A stretch of DNA of 45,911 bases from an uncultured Lachnospiraceae bacterium (GTDB lineage Bacteria > Bacillota > Clostridia > Lachnospirales > Lachnospiraceae). The notes beneath the pieces are model-generated. The model was not told the DNA's origin and searched no databases. It saw only the letters and a list, made by a program, of their open reading frames with translations. This document shows positions 25,122-34,539 of this stretch, in pieces; positions within the stretch are counted from its first letter, which is position 1; every line of letters begins with the position of its first letter. The position numbers and the translations under genes are program-made. The stretch is taken from contig CAOKPU010000018.1 in the NCBI GenBank assembly GCA_948470755.1, positions 1 to 45,911 of the forward strand, given 5' to 3'.

Positions 25122-25154
25122 AAAAAGAGGATTGCCAAAGCAATCCTCTTTTTT
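25122..25154 (-). terminator. Terminator of the decarboxylase operon
   Basis: AAAAAGAGGATTGC (25122-25135) pairs with GCAATCCTCTTTTT (25140-25153) around CAAA. Flanking tracts make it usable on both strands; it lies 8 bases past the oadA stop. Confidence 0.88.
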
Positions 25155-25162
25155 ATCCGCTT

Positions 25163-26590
25163 TTATACAGGGTAAGCCCCATTCTTCGTATCCGCCTGAG
25201 TCATATCCACTTTTTCCTGCTGCGCCTGACGGTATTTAAAGAAATCAGTAGCAACCTGGGGGAACAATGCATAGGAGAGTACGTCTTCATCCTGCTGCTT
25301 CCATTCCTTCATCTCTGCTTCCAGTTTGTCAAGCTCATTTTCAATCAGATCCGCAGGACGGCAGGTAATCCTTTCTTCGCCCGGGATAACTTTGTCGATG
25401 ATCTCCTGATTCATCGGTTTGATGGTCTGGCCGTATTCACCGCGCAGGACAGCTTTTGTTTCCTTCGTCGCCATTTTGTAGCGTTCGCCCAGAAGTACAT
25501 TGAACACCGCCTGGGTGCCTACGATCTGGGAAGAAGGGGTAACAAGCGGCGGCTCGCCCAGATCCTTACGCACTGCCGGGATTTCCCTAAGCACATCGTA
25601 ATATCTGTCTTCCGCGTTCTGCTCTTTCAACTGGCTTACCATGTTGGAAAGCATACCGCCCGGCACCTGATATAGCAATGTCTTAATATCGACGCCCATA
25701 ACCTTCGGGTTCATCAACCCGCTTGCAAGGCACTCATCCCTGTAAGGCCTGAAATAATCCGCAATTTCAGCCAAAAGGCTCTGATCATAGCCCGTATCAT
25801 AAGGAGTCCCTTTGAAGGTTTCTACCATAACTTCCGTCGCCGGCTGGGAAGTCCCAAGCGCGAAAGGAGAAATTGCACAATCGATCACGTCCACGCCTGC
25901 TTCCACTGCTTTTAAATAAGTCATGCTGGCTACGCCGGAAGTATAATGGGTATGAAGCTGGATCGGAAGCTTTGTCGCACTCTTCATTGCGGATATCATT
26001 TCTGTTGCCTTATAAGGGACAAGAAGGCCCGCCATATCTTTGATACAAATGGAGTCCGCTCCCATCGCCTCAATCTTCCTCGCCATGTCTACCCAATATT
26101 CCAACGTATAAGCGTCACCCAATGTATAGGACAATGCAACCTGTGCATGGCCTCTGCCTTCCCTCTGCTTTACTGCATTCGTCGCGTTTACTGCTTCCTG
26201 CAGATTCCTAAGATCGTTCAGGCAGTCAAAAATCCTGATAATATCAATACCGTTAGCAATGGACTTTTCTACGAAATAATCAACCACGTCATCTGCATAA
26301 GGGCGGTAGCCTAAGATATTCTGCCCTCTGAACAGCATCTGCAATTTTGTATTTTTAAAACCATCCCTTAATTTTCTAAGCCTTTCCCACGGATCTTCTT
26401 TTAAAAAACGAAGGGAAGCGTCAAAGGTAGCCCCGCCCCAGCATTCTACCGCGTGGTAGCCTACTTTATCCATCTTTTCAATGATCGGAAGCATTTTTTC
26501 CGTAGGCATTCTCGTCGCAATCAGAGACTGATGTGCATCGCGGAGTACGGTTTCCATAATTCCAATCGGTTTTTTCACCTGTTCTGACAT
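25163..26590 (-). CDS. oadA: Oxaloacetate decarboxylase alpha subunit-type carboxyltransferase (no biotin domain)
   Basis: Cytosolic carboxyltransferase moving CO2 from oxaloacetate (or pyruvate-type substrate) to carrier biotin. The HMGL-like TIM barrel has ETVLRDAHQSL, ECWGGATFD, LFRGQN and the metal-binding pair in LPIQLHTHYTSG. A conserved C-terminal carboxylase domain follows (about 310-460). At 475 residues it stops before the biotinyl domain present in classical 590-residue OadA; the carrier is the separate protein at 27855-28229. It is the last gene of the operon, with ATAGGAGGAATTAAAA before the ATG. Specificity between oxaloacetate decarboxylase and pyruvate carboxylase 5S-type use is not certain. 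Confidence 0.92.
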   Translation of the reverse strand: MSEQVKKPIGIMETVLRDAHQSLIATRMPTEKMLPIIEKMDKVGYHAVECWGGATFDASLRFLKEDPWERLRKLRDGFKNTKLQMLFRGQNILGYRPYADDVVDYFVEKSIANGIDIIRIFDCLNDLRNLQEAVNATNAVKQREGRGHAQVALSYTLGDAYTLEYWVDMARKIEAMGADSICIKDMAGLLVPYKATEMISAMKSATKLPIQLHTHYTSGVASMTYLKAVEAGVDVIDCAISPFALGTSQPATEVMVETFKGTPYDTGYDQSLLAEIADYFRPYRDECLASGLMNPKVMGVDIKTLLYQVPGGMLSNMVSQLKEQNAEDRYYDVLREIPAVRKDLGEPPLVTPSSQIVGTQAVFNVLLGERYKMATKETKAVLRGEYGQTIKPMNQEIIDKVIPGEERITCRPADLIENELDKLEAEMKEWKQQDEDVLSYALFPQVATDFFKYRQAQQEKVDMTQADTKNGAYPV

Positions 26591-26644
26591 TTTTAATTCC
26601 TCCTATTCAATTCAATTGCAAAAACACAACTGGCCCATGTGCCA

Positions 26645-27802
26645 TTAAAATACTCCAAATACTGCCATGAACGTACCGGCCGCCACTGCCGTACCGATAA
26701 CCCCGGCCACGTTAGGCCCCATTGCATGCATAAGCAGGAAGTTGGTCGGATCGGCTTCCGCACCTACCTTCTGGGAAACCCTGGCTGCCATGGGGACCGC
26801 AGATACGCCGGCGGAACCGATCAGCGGGTTTACCTTGCCATGGGTGAAGACACACATTAATTTTCCGAATAACACCCCGGCTGCCGTACCGAATGCGAAT
26901 GCAATCAGGCCGAGTACCACAATCTTAATGGTCGCCCAGTTCAGGAATGCTTCCGCGCTGGTAGTTGCCCCTACGGATGTCCCAAGCAGGATAACTACGA
27001 TATACATCAACGCATTGGAAGCGGTATCCGTCAACTGCCTTACCACCCCTGATTCCCTAAAAAGATTGCCGAGCATCAGCATACCAACAAGGGGAGCTGT
27101 GGTCGGAAGGATCAGGCACACAACAATCGTAACGATAATGGGGAACAAAATCTTCTCCAGTTTGGAAACCGGACGAAGCTGCGCCATTTTGATTTTTCTC
27201 TCTTTTTCCGTTGTCAACAGCTTCATGATCGGCGGCTGGATAATCGGCACCAGCGACATGTAAGAATACGCCGCTACCGCGATAGGCCCGAGCAGCGCCG
27301 TTTGTCCCAGCTTCCCTGCAAGGAAAATGGATGTCGGCCCGTCAGCTCCGCCGATAATTGAAATAGCAGCCGCAGCTTTATCGTTAAAGCCAAGCCCGAT
27401 CGCGCCAAAATAAGCGGCAAAAATACCGAACTGTGCAGCAGCCCCTAATAAAAAGCTCTTAGGGTTGGCAATCAACGGCCCAAAATCCGTCATTGCGCCT
27501 ACGCCCATGAAAATCAGGGAAGGAAGGATCGCCCATTCATCTAAAAGATAGAAATAATACAGCAGCCCGCCCGTTCCGTTCGCCGACTCTTCGATGCTCA
27601 ACATAATGTCAGGGTAAATATTTACAAGCAGCATACCAAATGCTATCGGCGTTAAAAGCAAAGGTTCAAAACCCTTCGCGATAGCAAGATAAAGAAATAC
27701 ACAAGCTACTACGATCATCAGGTAATTTCCCCAAGTAAGGTTGAAGAAAGCCGTCTGATGTATTAGGTTGTCTAATGTATTCGTTATATAACTGAAATCC
27801 AT
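26645..27802 (-). CDS. oadB: Sodium ion-translocating decarboxylase beta subunit
   Basis: Polytopic membrane protein that decarboxylates carboxybiotin and pumps Na+ outward. There are 385 residues with about nine to ten hydrophobic segments. The family segment [17 protein letters not shown], containing the functional Asp, is near residues 150-165; a second conserved patch [14 protein letters not shown] lies near the C-terminus. AACAGGAGGTTAAAATA precedes the ATG. It lies between the biotin carrier and oadA. Confidence 0.96.
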   Translation of the reverse strand: MDFSYITNTLDNLIHQTAFFNLTWGNYLMIVVACVFLYLAIAKGFEPLLLTPIAFGMLLVNIYPDIMLSIEESANGTGGLLYYFYLLDEWAILPSLIFMGVGAMTDFGPLIANPKSFLLGAAAQFGIFAAYFGAIGLGFNDKAAAAISIIGGADGPTSIFLAGKLGQTALLGPIAVAAYSYMSLVPIIQPPIMKLLTTEKERKIKMAQLRPVSKLEKILFPIIVTIVVCLILPTTAPLVGMLMLGNLFRESGVVRQLTDTASNALMYIVVILLGTSVGATTSAEAFLNWATIKIVVLGLIAFAFGTAAGVLFGKLMCVFTHGKVNPLIGSAGVSAVPMAARVSQKVGAEADPTNFLLMHAMGPNVAGVIGTAVAAGTFMAVFGVF

Positions 27803-27854
27803 TATTTTAACCTCCTGTTTTGATCCACAGCAACAGATGCCATGCTTCTTATGA

Positions 27855-28229
27855 TTAATTTAAAGTTGCCAGCAATGCACCTGCTTCTACAGGGTCTCCA
27901 ACCGATACATCAACGCTGGCTACCGTACCGTCCTTGGGTGCGACAACCGGGATTTCCATCTTCATAGCTTCCAATACGACTACCGTATCACCCGCTTTCA
28001 GCGCCTGTCCTACTTTCGCCTCCACTGCAAATACTTTACCTGCCGCGCCGGCTTCTACTTTTATGCTTCCTGCCGCACCGCCTGCCGCCGGCTTTGCTGC
28101 TGCCTTCGGAGCCGCTTTGGGAGCTGCCTTAGGCGCTGCCGGAGCTGCTGCCAAAGTCCCGGAAGACGCTCCTTCTTCTACTACTACATCATATACGTTG
28201 CCATTTACGGTAATGGTATAATTTTTCAT
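27855..28229 (-). CDS. Biotin carboxyl carrier subunit of the decarboxylase
   Basis: Small carrier of 124 residues: an N-terminal beta-rich part (about 1-20), an Ala/Pro/Lys-rich flexible hinge (about 25-52) and a biotinyl domain (55-124). The biotinylation motif EAMKM is at 87-91, so Lys90 should carry biotin. The hinge lets it shuttle between the carboxyltransferase and the membrane beta subunit. TTAGGAGGAATAGAAAA precedes the ATG. It is presumably shared by the two carboxyltransferases of this operon. Confidence 0.94.
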   Translation of the reverse strand: MKNYTITVNGNVYDVVVEEGASSGTLAAAPAAPKAAPKAAPKAAAKPAAGGAAGSIKVEAGAAGKVFAVEAKVGQALKAGDTVVVLEAMKMEIPVVAPKDGTVASVDVSVGDPVEAGALLATLN

Positions 28230-28292
28230 TTTTCTATTCCTCCTAAATTATCAATTCCATCCACATGCAGTCAACTATACACATGCGGTCAA

Positions 28293-29027
28293 TTAAAATG
28301 TTCTTCTTTTCCTGATGGACCTTACAACAAAACCGTCCGTAGAAGCTGCACCTTCGCTTGCTGCAATAGCAGCCGCGATCACAGCCACCAATTCCAAATC
28401 ATCTGCCGTTTCTTCCTCTACCGCCAAAACAGGTTCCGGAACCGCCGTTTCCACAGGTTTTTCCGCCTGCTGGGGTTTTTTAACAAACGCCGCCTGAATC
28501 TTAGGGATAAAAGTAAAGCAAGAAATAATCAAACTGATAAGGATTAATACCACAAATACGGTTCCCATACCTAAAAGCGTATTCATTGCCGCCTTAGCCA
28601 TCAGTTCCCCAAAAGAATAAACTACATTCGTAGACATGCTGGTCAGCATCATCTCATCATCAAATATAATTTCAATATTCGCGTCATGCACTGTACCATT
28701 TATTTTTAAATTAACGATAAACCCGTCATCATTAATCTGCGCATCCCTTTCCGATATCCCTATCAATTCACCGATATCTTCCTGAGCGCTGTCCCAACTG
28801 CTGAACGCAGAAGCAGAAACGGCATCCGCCTTGGCAATCTGGGCTTTTTCGTTTTCATAATTGCCGGAACAGATTTCCTGAAGATTCTGGAAAACCTGCT
28901 CTCCATAATAGATCGCCTCTTCCTCGGTCATATCCGTCCATGCAGGCGCTTCTTCCTGTTTGCTCCCACATGCGCTCGCTCCAAGGATACAGGTAATCAT
29001 ACCTACTATTAATAACCATCTTTTCAT
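28293..29027 (-). CDS. OadG-type decarboxylase subunit fused to an extracytoplasmic lipoprotein domain
   Basis: 244 residues in four parts. First comes a signal peptide with a lipobox Cys (LGASAC, near residue 20), then a soluble, acidic extracytoplasmic domain (about 25-140) of unknown function. A transmembrane helix at about 145-170 (MGTVFVVLILISLIISCF) follows, and then a cytosolic Pro/Glu/Val linker ending in DDLELVAVIAAAIAASEG and FVVRSIRK. That C-terminal segment resembles the delta/gamma subunits of methylmalonyl-CoA and related decarboxylases, which tether the carboxyltransferase to the membrane. Classical OadG is only about 80 residues, so the lipoprotein part is an addition. The ribosome binding site is distant (AAGGATG). 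Confidence 0.85.
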   Translation of the reverse strand: MKRWLLIVGMITCILGASACGSKQEEAPAWTDMTEEEAIYYGEQVFQNLQEICSGNYENEKAQIAKADAVSASAFSSWDSAQEDIGELIGISERDAQINDDGFIVNLKINGTVHDANIEIIFDDEMMLTSMSTNVVYSFGELMAKAAMNTLLGMGTVFVVLILISLIISCFTFIPKIQAAFVKKPQQAEKPVETAVPEPVLAVEEETADDLELVAVIAAAIAASEGAASTDGFVVRSIRKRRTF

Positions 29028-29045
29028 AATGAAGCAGCATCCTTT

Positions 29046-30476
29046 CTAGACTGTGCCGTGTTTTTTCACCGGGCGGTCTTCATGTTTTGTATATAACATT
29101 TCAAATGCACCGATTACATATTTCCTCGTGTCTTCCGGCGCTACAATCTGATCCACATACCCTCTTCTCGCCGCACTTTTTGCGCTTGTCTGAAGAAGTG
29201 CATACTCTTTTGCACAAGCGTCGATCGCATCGGAGCCTTGTCCGTCGCAAATAATCTTTGCAGCCAGCTTTGCATCCATCGTCCCGATTTCCGCATCCGG
29301 CCAAGCCATCGTGATATCCGCGCCGATTGCTTTGGAATTCATCGCAACATAAGCGCTCCCAAAAGCTTTCTGCGTAATCACATTCACTTTCGGAACCGTT
29401 GCATTGGCGAATGCGTATGTAAGGCGCGCAACAGCCTTAGCCATCCTTTTCTCCGAACATTTGGAAGCCGCAAACCCTTTTACATTCGTAAGGGACAATA
29501 CCGGGATTTCAAACGCATCGCAGAATGCAATGAAATCCGCCGCTTTTTCACATCCCCTTGCTGACAATACCAAATCAAACTTCTCCGTGACCTTCCCTTC
29601 TTCACCATAAACTTCGCTGCGGTTTGCAACAGCCCCTACGGTAGCCCCGTTCAGCTTTATGAAGCCGGTCACCATATCTTTGGCATAATTCCTTTTCGTT
29701 TCAAAGAATATACCGTTATCGGAAAGCTGGGAAAGCGCAATAGCAGTATCCCCTGCACAGTTTTCCATTCCTTCGCATATCCTGTTCAGATCATCCGCAC
29801 ATTCCGTAAAAGACATATTGTCTTCATTATTAGCAGGAAGCATGGAAACCAGTTCCCGGATCTGTGCCAGGATATCCTCCTCCCCTCCTGTTACATCTAC
29901 AATGCCTGCTTCCTCGCTCTGGAATGCGGCCGAAGATGTATCACATCTGGAAATCTCATTGCCGTCGATGGCATTGGGGGAATTCACAAACAGCTTTGCT
30001 TTCTTCTCCTCCATAAATGTAAAATCCGTCAATGCGGGAACTACGGCAAGACCGCCGCCGCAAGTCCCAAAAACAGCCGTAATCTGAGGAATCACTCCTG
30101 ACGCATTCACTTGTTTCATATAAATCTCGCCAAAACCGTTTAATGCATCCGCAGCCTCCTGCAGCCTGAGGCCGGCAGAATCAATCAAACCGATGACGGG
30201 TGCGCCCGTCTTCATCGCCAGGTCATAGAGGTTTGCTATTTTCTTCGCATGCATCTCGCCAATCGTCCCGTTCAGCACGGAAGCATCCTGGCTGTAAACA
30301 TACACAAGATTGCCTTCGATAACTCCATAACCGGTAATGACGCCATCAGAAGGAGTTTCTGTCTGTTTCAGGTTGAAGTCAGTTGCCCTCGCCGTAACAA
30401 GCGCCCCTATTTCAACGAAACTGTTTTCGTCGAGTAAAGTATTGATTCTTTGACTCGCTTGTGAAGTAGTACTCAT
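29046..30476 (-). CDS. Acyl-CoA carboxyltransferase (MmdA/PccB-like) subunit
   Basis: Crotonase-fold carboxyltransferase with N- and C-terminal halves of the acetyl-CoA/propionyl-CoA carboxylase beta type. Visible segments are VYVYSQDASVLNGTIGEMHA, GLIDSAGLRLQEAADAL, VFGTCGGGLAVVPALTDF and KAFGSAYVAMNSKAIGAD. The 476 residues are shorter than classical MmdA (about 510). A role as methylmalonyl-CoA (or another acyl-CoA) decarboxylase alpha subunit fits the operon, but the acyl group cannot be read from sequence. It is the first gene of the operon, with TGGAGGGCTGAAAAA before the ATG. Confidence 0.88.
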   Translation of the reverse strand: MSTTSQASQRINTLLDENSFVEIGALVTARATDFNLKQTETPSDGVITGYGVIEGNLVYVYSQDASVLNGTIGEMHAKKIANLYDLAMKTGAPVIGLIDSAGLRLQEAADALNGFGEIYMKQVNASGVIPQITAVFGTCGGGLAVVPALTDFTFMEEKKAKLFVNSPNAIDGNEISRCDTSSAAFQSEEAGIVDVTGGEEDILAQIRELVSMLPANNEDNMSFTECADDLNRICEGMENCAGDTAIALSQLSDNGIFFETKRNYAKDMVTGFIKLNGATVGAVANRSEVYGEEGKVTEKFDLVLSARGCEKAADFIAFCDAFEIPVLSLTNVKGFAASKCSEKRMAKAVARLTYAFANATVPKVNVITQKAFGSAYVAMNSKAIGADITMAWPDAEIGTMDAKLAAKIICDGQGSDAIDACAKEYALLQTSAKSAARRGYVDQIVAPEDTRKYVIGAFEMLYTKHEDRPVKKHGTV

Positions 30477-30522
30477 TTTTTCAGCCCTCCATTTTATATT
30501 AAAAAAATAAAAACTATTTAAC

Positions 30523-30561
30523 GGGGAACAAACTTCCCCATGATTACACTGTAGTAGTATA
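30523..30561 (-). promoter_or_regulatory. Extended -10 promoter and leader hairpin of the decarboxylase operon
   Basis: Minus strand TGTTATACT is an extended -10 (30556-30561 for TATACT); the -35 region is only T-rich. Just downstream GGGGAA pairs with TTCCCC (30523-30528/30534-30539) in the leader, about 50 bases before the first ATG. A modest regulatory role is possible. Confidence 0.45.
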
Positions 30562-30612
30562 ACACAAAAATAAAAAATAGCATAGAATTATTTTTACTTT
30601 TTAGCATGTTTT

Positions 30613-31950
30613 TTACAGTGCATAAAGCTTCCATATGTATTTTACGATCCATGGGAAATCCATCAATTCCACATCCCCGTCGACCACAATTGGATATTCT
30701 TTTAAAAGCTCTCCTTCCAGATAATATTTCACGCTGCCTGCCACGCTCCCGCCCTTTACAGGCGCCGTTAATGCATCCGGGAGCAGGACTTCCTTTTCCG
30801 CTTTTTCCCCGTCTTTAAGCAGGATGTTCAATTCTTCTTCTTTCATGGAAAGCCCCACATAGGCTTCTCCGTATGGCTTCCCATTTCCCGGCACGCCGCC
30901 CTCCACCACCAGCGGTTCCAATCCCACGGGTTCATAGACATTTTGGTATTCATAGTTTTCCAGCCCGTATGCCATTAATTTCCTTGTATCGCTCCACTTA
31001 TAAGTCTTATTATTCGGCCACCCGCAGGCTAAGAGGGCCACCACAAAGGTTTTCCCTTCTCTGCGCAGCGCCCCTACATAGCAATATCCCGCATTATTCG
31101 TAAACCCCGTCTTCCCCGACAAAGCCCCATCCATCATTGTAAGAAACGCATTGTGGTTATTGCAGGAATAGCTGCCCTCTCCTTCTGCGTCCGTAAAAAA
31201 ATAGTTCGCCGTCCTTGTAATTTCCAGGAACTCTTCTTTTTTTTCCGATTCTTCTATACAATACTTCATAATCCTCGCCAGATCTTTTGCCGTGGTGGAA
31301 TGCACCCGCGTATTCCCTTTGTCGTCCGTAACGGAAGCATCCAACCCGTTAGGCGTAATAAAAAACGTATCAAAACAGCCGATGTCCTGAGCCTTCCGAT
31401 TCATCATCGCCGCAAACCCTTCCACGCTGCCCCCAATATGCTCCGCAATCGCCACCGCCGCATCATTATGGGATTCCAACATCAGGGAATACAATAAATC
31501 CTTCATCCGGAATGTTTGCCCTTCATGCATACCAAGATGCACCTTAGGCTGCCCCGCCGCATAAGATGACACGGTGACCGGATCTTCCATATTCCCGTTT
31601 TCCAATGCCAAAATACAAGTCATGATCTTGGTCGTACTCGCCATAGGCATAGGCTCCTGCTCATTTTTCCCAAATAAAACACGCCCGGAATCCGCATCCA
31701 TCAGGACTGCCGAACGGGCGTAAAGCTGTATGTTTGTACTATTTTCATTCTTTCCTTTTTCCTGCTTTTCCACAAAGCTTTCCGTCAGGAACGGCTTGCT
31801 TTCCGTAAAGGCTTCCTCCTTAACCCTTTTTTCTCCTTCCGCCGCATAAGCCTGTTCCGATGCCGCAAAATACTCCCCCGCCGCTCCAAGCAAAATGCAG
31901 GCAGCCAATGCTAAAATCTTTTTCTTATACCCTCTTTTTCTTCTTCCCAT
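30613..31950 (-). CDS. D-alanyl-D-alanine carboxypeptidase (DacF/PBP5-like), S11 family
   Basis: Exported penicillin-binding protein that trims the terminal D-Ala of peptidoglycan stem peptides. The signal peptide starts MGRRKRGYKKK and runs to about AYAAEG. S11 motifs are STTK (catalytic Ser/Lys), SHN and KTG. A C-terminal beta domain follows and the last 20 residues could form an amphipathic anchor. The frame is open to a TTG at 32028, but that adds a non-signal-like stretch; I prefer the ATG at 31950 (445 residues) with AAGGAACAGG upstream, so the start is moderately uncertain. It follows scpB, a common clostridial order. Confidence 0.9.
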   Translation of the reverse strand: MGRRKRGYKKKILALAACILLGAAGEYFAASEQAYAAEGEKRVKEEAFTESKPFLTESFVEKQEKGKNENSTNIQLYARSAVLMDADSGRVLFGKNEQEPMPMASTTKIMTCILALENGNMEDPVTVSSYAAGQPKVHLGMHEGQTFRMKDLLYSLMLESHNDAAVAIAEHIGGSVEGFAAMMNRKAQDIGCFDTFFITPNGLDASVTDDKGNTRVHSTTAKDLARIMKYCIEESEKKEEFLEITRTANYFFTDAEGEGSYSCNNHNAFLTMMDGALSGKTGFTNNAGYCYVGALRREGKTFVVALLACGWPNNKTYKWSDTRKLMAYGLENYEYQNVYEPVGLEPLVVEGGVPGNGKPYGEAYVGLSMKEEELNILLKDGEKAEKEVLLPDALTAPVKGGSVAGSVKYYLEGELLKEYPIVVDGDVELMDFPWIVKYIWKLYAL

Positions 31951-32055
31951 TCCGAAACCTGTTCCTTCTTTATCATCTAAAATATATGCTTCCATCCCGG
32001 GAAATAGTAGTACAGTTCCTTCCGGCAAGCCAATGTACAGGAATCTTCCCTCCCC

Positions 32056-32625
32056 TTAGATATCCAATGCAAGCTGCACTTCCGCTTCCGCCTGCTGTTT
32101 AAATTCCTCGATCTGCACCGCATCCAGCTTCGGCAGCTCGTCCAGGGATTTGACTCCGAAACTCCTTAAAAATTCCTCTGTCGTCCCAAAAAGAAGGGGC
32201 CTCCCCGGCGCATCCAGCCGTCCCACCTCTTTGATCAGGCCAAAATCCAGCAGACGGTTCACTGCATGTTCGCAGCTCACCCCGCGGATCTTCTCAATTT
32301 CCAGTTTCGTGACCGGCTGTTTATAAGCGACGATCGATAAGGTTTCCAAAAGCGTATCCGTTAAAACGAATTTCCTGGGTGTTTTAGCCACCCGGATCAA
32401 GTATTCATACATCTGAGGCTTAGTGCAAAGCTGGACGGAATCTTCCAGCTCAATTAAAGTTATGCCCCTGTCCTCCTGCTCATATTTTTGCTTCATTTCC
32501 TTCAGGATTTCTTTCGTCTTCCCGACATCCTCTTCTATGGTTTCCGCAAGCCTTGCAATCTCCACGGAATCACCCATGGTAAAAAGGACCGCTTCCATTA
32601 CCGCTTCCGCCTTTTTTCTTTCCAC
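32056..32625 (-). CDS. scpB: Segregation and condensation protein B
   Basis: Winged-helix partner of the SMC-ScpA condensin complex; a ScpB dimer binds ScpA and helps chromosome segregation. Visible ScpB segments are KKAEAVMEAVLFTMG, LSIVAYKQPVTKLEIEKIRGV and GRPLLFGTTEEFLRSFG. I choose GTG at 32625 (AGGGGAAAGAC before it), which makes a typical N-terminus and 189 residues. An upstream GTG at 32673, 4 bases past the ScpA stop with GGAGG further up, is possible and would give 205 residues. Confidence 0.92.
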   Translation of the reverse strand: MERKKAEAVMEAVLFTMGDSVEIARLAETIEEDVGKTKEILKEMKQKYEQEDRGITLIELEDSVQLCTKPQMYEYLIRVAKTPRKFVLTDTLLETLSIVAYKQPVTKLEIEKIRGVSCEHAVNRLLDFGLIKEVGRLDAPGRPLLFGTTEEFLRSFGVKSLDELPKLDAVQIEEFKQQAEAEVQLALDI

Positions 32626-32677
32626 GTCTTTCCCCTGCTTTCTTCCTATCTCTTTTTCACAACCGATTTTCACCGCT

Positions 32678-33436
32678 TCATATCGCCTCCGCCATGATTT
32701 TTGACGTTATCATAATATCATCGCAGATGCCCTGTTGTTCAATATCAATCCATCCCAGCTTCATCATTTCCAGTATCACAAGAAAAGTAACGATAATCTC
32801 CATCCTGCTATGCTGTTTCTCCAAGAGGCGGCGGAAACTGAATCTTCCATGCTTCCTTATATATTCTTCCACATAAAGCATCTTCCCGTCCATATCCACT
32901 TCATCTTTTTCTATCCTGCCAAAAGAACTCCTCACCGGGTCGATCTTGTCTTCCTGCCGTTTCATCATAAAATGGAATACTTCCTGAAGCCTGCTTAGAT
33001 TCACATCCGCAAGCAAGGCTTCATAATCCACCGGCTGCTTATATTCTTCCACCTCTTTCGGCAGATGCTGCTTCCTGTAAAGCGTGCGTCCTGCATCAAT
33101 CTGCTTGTCCTTTAACTCTAAAGACATGTATTTATACATCTTATATTCCAGCAGTTTCTGCACAAGTTCCGCTCTCGGATCCTCTTCTTCCCCTTCTTCA
33201 TTTACTTCCTTCGGCAGAAGCATCCTGCATTTTATATCGATCAAAGTAGCCGCCATTACCAGGAACTCGCTCATAATATTCATATCTTCCGTATCCATCC
33301 GGCGGATATATTCCAAATACTGCTCTGTAATCTCCACAATGGGGATATCATAAATATCAATTTTATTCTTCTCAATCAAATGAAGCAACAAATCCAACGG
33401 ACCTTCAAATGCTTCTAATTTAACAGGAATCGCCAT
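32678..33436 (-). CDS. scpA: Segregation and condensation protein A
   Basis: Kleisin subunit bridging SMC heads in the bacterial condensin. The N-terminus has the family signature FEGPLDLLLHLIEKNKIDIYDIPI, and residues about 55-75 the segment EFLVMAATLIDIKCRMLLP. The C-terminal winged helix ends at about residue 235. The 252 residues are normal. It is followed directly by scpB. Confidence 0.96.
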   Translation of the reverse strand: MAIPVKLEAFEGPLDLLLHLIEKNKIDIYDIPIVEITEQYLEYIRRMDTEDMNIMSEFLVMAATLIDIKCRMLLPKEVNEEGEEEDPRAELVQKLLEYKMYKYMSLELKDKQIDAGRTLYRKQHLPKEVEEYKQPVDYEALLADVNLSRLQEVFHFMMKRQEDKIDPVRSSFGRIEKDEVDMDGKMLYVEEYIRKHGRFSFRRLLEKQHSRMEIIVTFLVILEMMKLGWIDIEQQGICDDIMITSKIMAEAI

Positions 33437-33564
33437 ACTTTTACCTCAAACATGCCGCAGCTTTTTCCGGCCGCCGCCTTCCTTTCCCTTCCCCTTTTCA
33501 GGCTGTCCCACTATTCTACCTGCAAATCCGGTTGATTTCAACCCTCATTTTCTTTTTACGGGAA

Positions 33565-34443
33565 TTAATTCCCGCCGCCGTTCTCCAAATGTATTACCAC
33601 CAGTTCCGCCGGATTGAACATTCTAAGAGGTATCGTATGCATCCCCAGCCCTCTGCTCAGTACCATTTTTTTCCCCTGTTCTTCAAACATTCCTCCATCA
33701 TATTCAGGAAACAGACGCAAAGACGGTGAGATTATCCCCCTCCAGAAAGGAATCCTTACCACTCCTCCGTGGACATGGCCGGATACGGTCAGATCCGCCC
33801 CCCAGAGAACATACTCCTTAAAGTAATCCGGATTATGGCCGATCAGAAGTTCATAATATTTCCCCTCCGCCTCTCCTAAGAGGCTTTCTATATAACCTTC
33901 CTCCATCGGCTTACGGCGCATCCTTTTATAAAAGCGTTTCCCTATTTCCAGCCCGCAGATCTCTATGTTAGAATCCCGCAAGTAAACCCGTTCATTTTCC
34001 AGGACATGGACGCCCCATTTTTCTAATTCATTTTTATATCTGTCGAACTTATCCCCATAGACTTCCCTATACATTTTCATCCTATATTCATGATTGCCCA
34101 TTCCGTAATAAACCGGGTAGTCCCACGCCAGGCGTTTTAACAGGTCAACCGGGACACGGCCGCAGGTCTTTCTTTCGTTTGCAGTGATCATATCCCCCGC
34201 CGTCACGATAACATCCGGATTTATCCTTTTTATTTGCGCAAGCAGCTTATGGTTCCCTTTCCCATAACATTTATTATGGAGGTCGGACATAAGCAGGATC
34301 TTGCTTTTTCCCCTGACCTTTTCCGAAAAGATCCTATATTCCTTTGTGACAAAACGGGTACTGTCATAAGCAATCACCGCCCCAGCGCCGGCGCATGCGG
34401 CACAAAACGCTGCTATCATCGCTTTCATCCACCTTTCCTGCAT
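33565..34443 (-). CDS. YaeI-type metallophosphoesterase, membrane-anchored
   Basis: Calcineurin-like phosphoesterase with an N-terminal membrane segment at about residues 7-24. Metal-binding motifs appear in order: SDLHN, AGDMI, GNHE, IGHNPD and SGHVHGG. The 292 residues match the YaeI/YkuE group, some of which are reported to act on lipid-linked phosphates; the substrate here is unknown. GGAGGTTTGCG precedes the ATG. It lies between the second DD-carboxypeptidase gene and scpA; the 128 bases to scpA contain no clear signal. Confidence 0.88.
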   Translation of the reverse strand: MQERWMKAMIAAFCAACAGAGAVIAYDSTRFVTKEYRIFSEKVRGKSKILLMSDLHNKCYGKGNHKLLAQIKRINPDVIVTAGDMITANERKTCGRVPVDLLKRLAWDYPVYYGMGNHEYRMKMYREVYGDKFDRYKNELEKWGVHVLENERVYLRDSNIEICGLEIGKRFYKRMRRKPMEEGYIESLLGEAEGKYYELLIGHNPDYFKEYVLWGADLTVSGHVHGGVVRIPFWRGIISPSLRLFPEYDGGMFEEQGKKMVLSRGLGMHTIPLRMFNPAELVVIHLENGGGN

Positions 34444-34539
34444 CGCAAACCTCCACTATAGATTATCGGCTGGATATCTGGCAAATATTCCAGCCGGTAA
34501 TTAGTGTACCACGTTTTTATTATTTATAAAAGTTCCAAT

